Of a stretch of 64,000 nucleotides of DNA, positions 11,072 to 19,400 are shown piece after piece (position 1 is the stretch's first letter; the number at the start of each line of letters is the position of its first letter). The position numbers and the translations under genes were made by a program. This DNA is from Nostoc piscinale CENA21. GTDB lineage: Bacteria > Cyanobacteriota > Cyanobacteriia > Cyanobacteriales > Nostocaceae. The stretch is from positions 2,049,263 to 2,113,262 of the forward strand of contig NZ_CP012036.1 in the NCBI RefSeq assembly GCF_001298445.1, given 5' to 3'. The notes under the pieces are model-generated. The model saw nothing but the letters and a program-made list of their open reading frames with translations. It searched no databases and was not told the origin of the DNA.

Positions 11072-14000
11072 ATGGGGCGAAATCTTAGCTACGAGGCTGG
11101 TAAAGAAAATGCCAAGATATTGCTTAATGCTTTACTCTCCTTTGTTGAAGATGTGGGAGAATCAAGGGACATTAAAGCTGATTGGCAAGATGATCATCAG
11201 CTATGGGTAACGCATTCCACCTTAGAAGGACTGGCTAAACTAACAAGCAGTTTAGATATTGAGGCAATTCGGAATGCACTTAACTGTCTAAAAGCCTTAG
11301 ATATTTTAGAAGACAAGCGCGAAGCCACTAACACTAAAACTAGAACTAACTCAAAAGTGTGGCGTTTCGCGGTAAAGTTTCCCAGCATCGACAAAGAAAC
11401 AAACCTCAACTGGTTGTTTAAGTCAGACGGAGAATGGGATCAGCGTCGAGAAGCTAAAAAATCTAAATCTCGTAAAGTTTCCCAGTCGTCGGTTGCTAAA
11501 TCTCAAAGTATTGACTGGCGCGAAGTTTGCACCACCATACTAAAAAATCAGCAGGAAGCAGCAAGACTCAGACGCAAGGCGACAGAACAAGGTTTTGAAG
11601 TTAACGTTTATGTTCCCTTGGGGTTGGTGGAACGCCAACAGCAGCAACGCCGACAGATAGATGAATGTCAAGACAGGGCGCAAATCTATGAGTTAACCCA
11701 AGAAGTTATAGTCAAAACCTATGAACATGACGCATTTTTGCAAGAAGTAATTACACAACAGCCAAGCGGCAATAATCAACATATTGCTATCATCGGTGAA
11801 CCGGGAGCAGGTAAGACCACTTTATTAAGTACAATTGCTGCCTTTATTCACAACAAAACTCAAGATTTACCCATTTGTATTTCTCTCGCCAACTTACAGG
11901 GAAGAACTATTGAGGAATATTTACTCAAGCAATGGCTGACTGACGCAATGAAATTAGTTAAATCTGATGCTGTCGTCACGCCAGAAATTGAACGTCAATT
12001 ACTTGAGTGTTTTGCTAAAGAGAGAGTTTGGCTACTGTTAGATGGTGTAGATGAGATGGGCGAAGATTCACCCGTGCAAGCATTAACCAAAATTAATCGA
12101 GAACTGACAGCATCACTGAGACAGGCGCGAGTGGTTTTAACTTGTCGGTTAAATGTTTGGGATGCTCAGGTTAATAATACACTTACAGGATTTGATACTT
12201 ATAAAACTCAAGAGTTTAAACCAGAACAAATTGATGAATTTATTCAACAGTGGTTTGAGCGTGCTGGCAATTTAGCGAAAGGGAAGACACTACAGGATAA
12301 GTTAAAAGCAACTCAACATGAAAATATTCGTAATTTAGTAACAAATCCTCTGCGGTTGTCGCTGTTGTGTCAGACATTCTATTTGGATAAGCAAGGAGAA
12401 TTACCAGAAACGAAAGCAGCACTTTATCAGAGATTTACCCGCTATTTTTATGAATGGAAATCAGAGTTATTTCCTGAGTTGTGTAACTCTGATGATTTAA
12501 AAGATGAATTACACCGCGCTTTAAGCAAATTAGCTTTTGCAGGAATTAACAGTCCGGCGCGGTTTCGCTTGCGGCGGAGTTTAGCACGTCAAGAAATGGG
12601 CGAGAGATTATTTAAACTAGCTGAGAAAGTTGGTTGGTTGAATTTAGTAGATAGATTAGCTGTAGATGATGAAGAAGTTTATGCTTTCTTTCATCCTAAC
12701 TTTCAAGAATATTTTGCTGCGTTAAATGTTGATGATTGGCATGAGTTTCTGAATCATATTCCTGAGAATCCAACACAAGGAATTTATCGCATTTTTGAAC
12801 CACAGTGGCGAGAGGTAATTTTGCTGTGGTTGGGTAGGGAGGATATACAAACAACATTAAAAGAGCAATTTTTGAATGATTTGCTAAATTTTCAAGATTA
12901 TTGTGGAGATTTTTACTATTTCAAGGCATATTTTTTGGCAGCAGAGTGTATTATGGAATTGAGATATTATTTAGACATTGAACCTAAAAAAATAATATTA
13001 AAAGTTATTAAATACGCGTTTGGTTATTTTGATAAGCAGCAGTTAAAATGGTGCTTTTTTGTCCAACCAATTTCTCATGAAGCTAGAAAGATAATACAAA
13101 AGAAACTAGAAGTACAAAAAATAAAGAGTTATTTACTCCAATTGCTTGATAATTGTTCAGATTCTAATGTGCGTTGGGATATTGCTAATACTTTAGATAA
13201 AATTGGAGTTAGTAACAAAAAAATAAAAGCAATTCTTACTGCTGGAGTGACTTCAAAGCTGAAACCACATGTAAGTGAATCTGTTAAGCAATTAATAAAT
13301 ATAATTAAATTATCAAGTAATAGTAAGCCTTCACATACAACAGATTTATTATTAAATGATAGTCAAAACTTGGAATTATTTGACTCTTTTTTACTGGGAG
13401 ATAGCGAATTAATAGAGCAAGTTCAGAATTCTGAAGATTGGTTTGTAATTGTAAGAGCTACTGAAAATCTACAAAATATACTAAAAATTAGTCAATTAGT
13501 GGAGATTGTTAAAACTTTTAAACCTTATCTGTTAGAATTACATGAATATTTGTCAGACGAAGTAGAAAATAAGCATTTTCGATATCAATACATTTATGAA
13601 ATTGTTTGGCACTGCGCCCAAAATATGACTTACCCAGATTTCTATAACGCATGGCATTGGGAAAAGCATAAACCAGTAACTCTCAACCAACCTAACCTAC
13701 CCCAACGCTTGCAAACTGCAATTAAAAATGACCCTCACCTTAGCCAAAGCATTCACTTAATCTATATCGACACCAGCAAATTCATCGAACCAGATAACTC
13801 AGCAGCCGAAATTTATGCCGAAATGGTTAGCCAAGGTTGTCCAGAACGTACTTCTGGCGAACCAAACAATATGTCAGGTTTAAAAGTTTACTTCAAATTA
13901 CTAAAAACTGACAAACGAGTAGTTTTAGTATTTTACCCAGGCGCAACTAATCCTACAGATGAGGCGACATACAGCAAAGCATTTCTCAACGCCATCAGCA

Positions 14001-14116
14001 AATTTGAGGGTACAATTTGTTTGATTAGCGACCCCATACCAAACTACAACACCCTCAAAGTCTTTACACCCCACCAATCAGTTGATGAAATTTTAGAATG
14101 GTTGCGCGTTAGTTGA
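11072..14116 (+). CDS. NACHT-domain NTPase with N-terminal winged-helix-like region
   Basis: From ATG 11072 the protein is 1014 residues. Residues 1-100 look like a helical or winged-helix effector or sensor. The NACHT domain has Walker A AIIGEPGAGKTTLL near residue 243 and Walker B VWLLLDGVDEMGED near 320. A helical region with FHPNFQEYFAALN near 545 matches the usual end of NACHT helical modules, and a long helical repeat-like region follows. The last 150 residues (VVLVFYPGATNP, EGTICLISDPIP) look like a small alpha/beta domain. NACHT proteins are STAND switches; several bacterial ones protect against phages. A defence role here is inference. A TTG at 10997 would add 25 residues but lacks support. 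Confidence 0.85.
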   Translation: MGRNLSYEAGKENAKILLNALLSFVEDVGESRDIKADWQDDHQLWVTHSTLEGLAKLTSSLDIEAIRNALNCLKALDILEDKREATNTKTRTNSKVWRFAVKFPSIDKETNLNWLFKSDGEWDQRREAKKSKSRKVSQSSVAKSQSIDWREVCTTILKNQQEAARLRRKATEQGFEVNVYVPLGLVERQQQQRRQIDECQDRAQIYELTQEVIVKTYEHDAFLQEVITQQPSGNNQHIAIIGEPGAGKTTLLSTIAAFIHNKTQDLPICISLANLQGRTIEEYLLKQWLTDAMKLVKSDAVVTPEIERQLLECFAKERVWLLLDGVDEMGEDSPVQALTKINRELTASLRQARVVLTCRLNVWDAQVNNTLTGFDTYKTQEFKPEQIDEFIQQWFERAGNLAKGKTLQDKLKATQHENIRNLVTNPLRLSLLCQTFYLDKQGELPETKAALYQRFTRYFYEWKSELFPELCNSDDLKDELHRALSKLAFAGINSPARFRLRRSLARQEMGERLFKLAEKVGWLNLVDRLAVDDEEVYAFFHPNFQEYFAALNVDDWHEFLNHIPENPTQGIYRIFEPQWREVILLWLGREDIQTTLKEQFLNDLLNFQDYCGDFYYFKAYFLAAECIMELRYYLDIEPKKIILKVIKYAFGYFDKQQLKWCFFVQPISHEARKIIQKKLEVQKIKSYLLQLLDNCSDSNVRWDIANTLDKIGVSNKKIKAILTAGVTSKLKPHVSESVKQLINIIKLSSNSKPSHTTDLLLNDSQNLELFDSFLLGDSELIEQVQNSEDWFVIVRATENLQNILKISQLVEIVKTFKPYLLELHEYLSDEVENKHFRYQYIYEIVWHCAQNMTYPDFYNAWHWEKHKPVTLNQPNLPQRLQTAIKNDPHLSQSIHLIYIDTSKFIEPDNSAAEIYAEMVSQGCPERTSGEPNNMSGLKVYFKLLKTDKRVVLVFYPGATNPTDEATYSKAFLNAISKFEGTICLISDPIPNYNTLKVFTPHQSVDEILEWLRVS

Positions 14117-14131
14117 TGATATTTGTTCGTT

Positions 14132-14290
14132 AGTCACGACAGCATGTTGTGTCGTTAGATCATAAACCTCTGTCCTTACGACAGAATGTTGTGTCCTTAG
14201 ATCATAAACCTCTGTCCCTACGACAGAATGTTGTGTCCTTAGATCATAAACTTCTGTTCTTACGACAGAATGTTGTGTCGTTAGATCACT
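14132..14290. repeat. 42-bp tandem repeat, about 3.8 copies
   Basis: The anchor ACGACAG recurs at 14136, 14178, 14220 and 14262, exactly 42 bases apart. Each unit carries GACAGAATGTTGTGTC, a short imperfect hairpin (GACA/TGTC), then TTAGATCATAAAC. Copies differ by a few substitutions. There are no spacers, so it is not a CRISPR array. It lies just after the NACHT stop codon. Confidence 0.85.
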
Positions 14291-14538
14291 AATACCAATT
14301 CACGAAATTACTGATACAAATCACTTCCTCTGCAACTCTGCTTCCGGTCGCCGAGCGAAGTCGAGGTGCTGCTTTCATATCTGTATCATTTTTAAAGTGA
14401 AATGGTATAACTTCTGATATCATTTCCGCCTAATTATACCAATTCACAATTCGGAATTCGCAATTCGCAATTGATAAATCCTGATTTGACAAGGGTTTCT
14501 GGGTTTGGATCTGTATCAGAATTTTAGTGAAATGGTAT
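14291..14538. other. Intergenic DNA with scattered ACCAATT-type repeats
   Basis: No gene is seen. ATACCAATTCAC occurs near 14290 and 14436, and GTGAAATGGTAT near 14397 and 14528. These form long-range inverted pairs of the kind seen widely between cyanobacterial genes. Together with the tandem repeat and the MITE-like element, about 800 bases here are repeat-derived. Confidence 0.5.
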
Positions 14539-14696
14539 TAGAGGATGTCTGAAAACTTTTTCGTGTTGTATTAAAGACTTGTAGATCCCCCTAAATCCCC
14601 CTTAAAAAGGGGGACTTTAACTCTGGTTCCCCCCTTTTTAAGGGGGGCTAGGGGGGATCAAGTGCAATATTTAATACTTCTCAGACATCCTCTTAG
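14539..14696. mobile_element. MITE-like inverted-repeat element
   Basis: Terminal inverted repeats GAGGATGTCTGA (14541-14552) and TCAGACATCCTC (14681-14692) enclose about 130 bases. The interior itself contains inverted C/G blocks (GATCCCCCTAAATCCCCC and its complement around 14640-14660), so the whole element can fold. There is no coding capacity. The structure fits a non-autonomous miniature transposable element; the parent transposase is not in this window. Confidence 0.75.
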
Positions 14697-14941
14697 TTAT
14701 AATTCCCCCATCTGTGCAAAAACCTGAAAACTCTTTCTCTCCCTGCCCCCTACGGTTTCTTCATGATAAGCGGACATGATATGAGGGGTTTAGATGCTCA
14801 TGTATCGGCAGGTTGACACATAATAATGATGATTTAGGTAAACCCGCCCCTACAAATTAAGAATTAGATTCACATCCTCCGGAAGATGCTGAATTATTTT
14901 GTATTTATAATTGTTCTTTGCAAAAGCAGTCAAACCCACTG
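14697..14941. other. Intergenic DNA before the glycosidase
   Basis: No gene, RNA or clear promoter motif is seen in this stretch. Confidence 0.4.
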
Positions 14942-16201
14942 ATGAATCGGTTGACTAAACATTGGATTATTTACTTAATAGTTTTAGAATTTATACTTTG
15001 TTTAACAGTATTTACTCTACCTTCATTTTCATTTTATGCTCAACCAAAAAACCAATCAATGGTTACAGAAGTTCGAGGTGTTTGGTTAACTAACGTTGCT
15101 AGTGGTGTTTTATTTGTTCCTTGGGGAATTGATCGCGCTATTAATCAATTAGCGGCGTTGAATTTTAATACGATTTATCCTGTAGTGTGGAATCGGGGTA
15201 ATACTTTTTATAAAAGCACTGTTGCTAAAAATACGATTGGGGAAGAAGCAGAACCAACACTGAATTTTATGCACGGTGGACAAGATGTTTTAGCCAAGAT
15301 TATTAAACTTGCTAAACCCAAAGGTTTGACTGTAATTCCCTGGTTTGAATATGGTTTTATGACACCGCCAAATTCTGAGTTAGCCAAACGTTATCCTGAT
15401 TGGTTAACAATTGGACAAGCAGGTGTAAATTCTGTCAAAGAAGTTTTGCCAGAAGATGCTAACAATGGGGTTGTAACTAAACAAGCTTGGCTAAATCCTC
15501 TAAATCCAGAAGTTCAAGATTTTATTTTAGAACTCATTTTAGAAGTGGTGAGTAATTACAATGTAAATGGTATTCAACTGGATGACCATTTTGGAATGCC
15601 AGTACAATTTGGTTACGATCGCTTCACTGTCGAACTCTACAAACAAGAACATCAAGGGAAAAATCCGCCTACTAACCCTTTTAACCCAGAATGGATGCGT
15701 TGGCGTGCTAACAAAATTACGGCATTCATGGGGAGAATCTATCGCAGCATCAAAGAAATTGAACCGAATGCAAAATTATCTCTGTCTCCCAATGCAAAAG
15801 CTTTTGCATATAAATATTATTTGCAAGATTGGGAAACTTGGGTAAAAAATGGTTGGGTGGATGAGTTGGTGTTGCAAGTATACCGTCATAACCAAAATAG
15901 TTTTAAAACTGAATTAGAACAACCAGCCATAAAATTAGCCCTCAGCAAAATTCCGGTTGTGATTGGTATCTCTACCGGGACTTTACGCAACCCGGTGAGA
16001 ATTTCCCAAATTAAAGAACAAATTGATATGGTACGCGATCGCTCTTTTTCTGGTATCTCTTTTTTCTATTGGGAAAGTTTATGGGGTTACATCGCACCCG
16101 AAACACCCCAAAAGCGCCGCAAGGTGTTCCAAGAACTGTTTAACACCAAAGCCATCAGGCCATTTCCTATTGATGAAACAGGTAGTAGGTTGAGGTTGTG
16201 A
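14942..16201 (+). CDS. GHL10-type glycoside hydrolase (family 10-like, DUF187)
   Basis: The protein has 419 residues from ATG 14942. A membrane or signal segment (WIIYLIVLEFILCLTVFTL) is near residues 8-28, so it is exported. The domain starts EVRGVWLTNVASGVL and continues with FNTIYPVVWNRGNTFY, VIPWFEYGFM, VNGIQLDDHFGMP (Asp-rich active-site region) and SLSPNAKAF. This is the TIM barrel of the glycoside-hydrolase-like 10 family, thought to act on cell-wall or surface glycans. A TTG at 14918 would give eight more residues; the ATG directly before the basic and hydrophobic signal segment is preferred. Confidence 0.85.
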   Translation: MNRLTKHWIIYLIVLEFILCLTVFTLPSFSFYAQPKNQSMVTEVRGVWLTNVASGVLFVPWGIDRAINQLAALNFNTIYPVVWNRGNTFYKSTVAKNTIGEEAEPTLNFMHGGQDVLAKIIKLAKPKGLTVIPWFEYGFMTPPNSELAKRYPDWLTIGQAGVNSVKEVLPEDANNGVVTKQAWLNPLNPEVQDFILELILEVVSNYNVNGIQLDDHFGMPVQFGYDRFTVELYKQEHQGKNPPTNPFNPEWMRWRANKITAFMGRIYRSIKEIEPNAKLSLSPNAKAFAYKYYLQDWETWVKNGWVDELVLQVYRHNQNSFKTELEQPAIKLALSKIPVVIGISTGTLRNPVRISQIKEQIDMVRDRSFSGISFFYWESLWGYIAPETPQKRRKVFQELFNTKAIRPFPIDETGSRLRL

Positions 16202-16488
16202 TTTGGGGGACAAGGGGGATGAGGGGTTTTTCGACTTAATAATATTTTTGTGACATTGGATTGACTAACAGAAATTATTCAAGATATTAATGGCAAGGGA
16301 CTAATAATTAAGTAATACCAATTCTGTATGAAGATGCACAGAATCTTAAGAAACGAACCGCCAAGAACGCCAAGAATCTAGAGTTTCATTTAGTGCAGCT
16401 TCACATTAAATTGGTATAAGAGCAATCCTATTTCCACTGTTGAATTGAATTTTGTCCCACCACTTACAAATTTATCAAAATATTTTTG
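16202..16488. other. Intergenic region before the TPR-CHAT gene
   Basis: No gene is seen. It contains ATACCAATTCTGTATGAAG near 16316 and its partial inverted partner (ATTAAATTGGTAT near 16408), another scattered ACCAATT repeat pair. Confidence 0.4.
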
Positions 16489-19400
16489 ATGCAATCCCTC
16501 GCATTGAGAATGCCTGCACTTGCTGTTTTATTGGCTATCTTTTCCATTGATAGTGGGTTGATGAATTATCATCCCATACAAGGGCGAGTGTGGGCAGCAG
16601 AATTAATTGCTGATAACCAAGTTGTGGCTCAAATCCCGGAGGCGCAAAAACTGTTTGAGCAAGGTAATCAACAAATGGCGCGGAGTCAATTTGCTTCGGC
16701 ATTACAGTCTTTTCAACAAGCATTAAATATTTATCAAGCAATTGGCGATCGCGCTCACACCGCCGCAGTTCTCAACAAATTAGGAGAAGTTTATCGCCAT
16801 CAAGGACAAACTCAAACCGCCCTTCAACATCATCAACAAGCCTTAGCAATTACAAAGGAATTGAATAACCGCGCAGAGGAAGCCGCATCACTGCATCACA
16901 TCGCCGCAGTTTACGCAACCCAAGGACAGTACAAAAATGCCCTGCAATTCTACCAGCAAGCTTTATCTATATGGCGTGAGGTAAAAGATAAATCTGGGGA
17001 AGCGATTACTTTGATTGGCTTGGGAAATACTTACGTCAGCTACATTAAATCGCAACTTTACTACCAGCAAATCAAAAAGCCGGAGGAAATTAAGTCTTAC
17101 GCGGAGGTAAGAAAATATTACCAGCAAGCCTTAATGATTATGGGTGTTTTGGGCGATCGCGCGGGTGTTGGTTGGAGTCTCAACGGAATTGGGATGACTT
17201 ACGCGACGTTAGATCAAAAAGAACAAGCTGTAAAATATTACGAACAAGCCTTAGCCCAGATGCGCCAAGCAGGCGATCGCATCGGCGAAGCTACAGTAAT
17301 GTTGAATTTAAGCCAAGATTACAACTGGGGAATCGACAATCAACGGGAATATCGCCCGATTTCTCTGGATTTTTCCGAACCAGCTTTAGCTATCGTCCGC
17401 GAAATTGGCGATCGCCCGTTAACAGCAAAAATCCTGATTGCGATCGCCTCCACCTACAAAAATAAAGGAGAACAGCCGCAAATAGCCCTGGAGTATTATC
17501 AACAGGCTTTACCAATAGCGCGAGAAATTGGCGATCGCTCCCTGGAAGAGGAAATCCTAAATAATCTGGGCTATATTTACCATAGCCAAGGCTACCCACA
17601 AACAGCGCAGGAGTATGAAGAACAAGCTTTAGCCATCAGACAGGAAATGGGTGTTCATGTGGGGTGGACGACAAATATTGTCAAACAGGCAATTTTGGTG
17701 ACTTACAACATACCCCAAAAAAGACCAACTTTAATTACACTCCTCACAGGGGAAGCACTCATTCACTACCGCAACGGGGAAGCTCACGCCAAGTTTGCAA
17801 GATACCCAGCCGCCTTGTCATCCTATCAGCAAGCTTTAGCGATCGTCCGTCAGCAAAAAAATCGCCCTTGGGAATGGGTAATTCTCAATCAAATGGGGAC
17901 AATTTACGAAACTCTCGGACAGTTACAAGTAGCCTTAGATACCTATCAGCAAAGCTTGGCAATTCGTCGGGAAGTTGCTGAACAGTCAACAAAAACACCA
18001 ATCCCCCATACAATTCGGGTAGCCTTTGGTACTGATGTTAACATTCATCGCCCAGTGGGAATCAAACTAGAAGATGGACTCAGCAACGGTTTGATTAAGG
18101 TAGGGGAAGGAAAACCCATCAAAACTGCCATCACGACTGTTGAATCCGCAGAAATAGCCGAGATAGAGAAACGCGGACAACGGCTAGAAGTGATTGCTGG
18201 GGTAGCTGGATGGCAAAACTTTGCTGAAAATGAGGAAGAAAATACCTTAGCGAATATTGCAGATATCTACAAAACTCTGGGACAGTACCAAACTGCCTTG
18301 CAATTCTACAAAGAAGCCTTGGCAATCATCAATGCAGAAATGTCCAGCCCAGAAAATGTCGAAGTTCGTTGGCGCAGAGAGGAATTGTCACCAGGAGATT
18401 ATCGCCAGCAGGAACAGCGAATTAAAAGAAGCATGGGTGCAGTTTACGCCGCATTAGGACAGTATCAAACTGCCTTGGATTATTATCAGCAATCTCTGGC
18501 AATTGTGAACATGGAGAACAGCAGCCACAGGTTGGTTAATCAAAAACCGATACTGTTAAGCCAAATTGGGGAAATTTACACCAATTTAGGCCAGTATGAA
18601 GCAGCGTTGACAGCTTATCAGCAAGCATTAGCGATCGCTCGTGATCCTCAAACTCAAGATAACTATTTTGTACCAGAACAGCAAATCCGCCAATTTGGAC
18701 AACAGGAATTATTTCGCTGGACAAAAATCCCCTTTGAAAAGCCAGATCAAGCCGCAATTCTCAACAGTATCGCTGCAATTTACGCCAAATTAGGACAGAA
18801 TCAAACAGCGCAGGAGTATCGTGAGCAGGCAAACACATTACAGCGCGAAATTAGCAACCGTAATCTAGAAAATATTACTGGTCAAAAAGCAGTCTTAATT
18901 ACGGAAGTTGGCAGGGATGCAGCGAAAAAAACCCTTGTGCAAGTACAGCCATTGGAAGGAGACGCGGTAGTTTTGTTTGCAAGGGCGAACAGTTACGCCA
19001 CCCAAGGGCAATACCTCAAAACTCAGTACCAAGCTGCATTACAAGCTTACCAGCAAGCCTTAACAATTGTTCGCCAGCAAAAAAATCGCCCTTGGGAGGG
19101 GATAATTCTCACCCAGATGAGTGCAGTTTACAAACTATTAGGAGAAAATCAAGCCGCTACTCAAGTTGATCAACAAGCCTTGGCAATTAGACAGGAAATC
19201 GCAAAACAAAGTGAGAAAACAGCAACTCTTTTGAGTAAAACGCCGTTGAGTGGGGCTGTCTATGGCGAAGAGATCGAAATTCGCTTGCCATCTGGCAAAA
19301 TTACAACTTTTAACCCCGCAGGTGGCGTGATTTTCTTCGCTCAAACACCAGAAAAATTGAAAGCTGATCAACTGTATGAAGCAGGTTTGCGGCAGTATAT

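Noticed and set aside
14132..14290. CRISPR array
   Set aside because: Repeat units are contiguous with a constant 42-base period and no variable spacers; no cas genes nearby.
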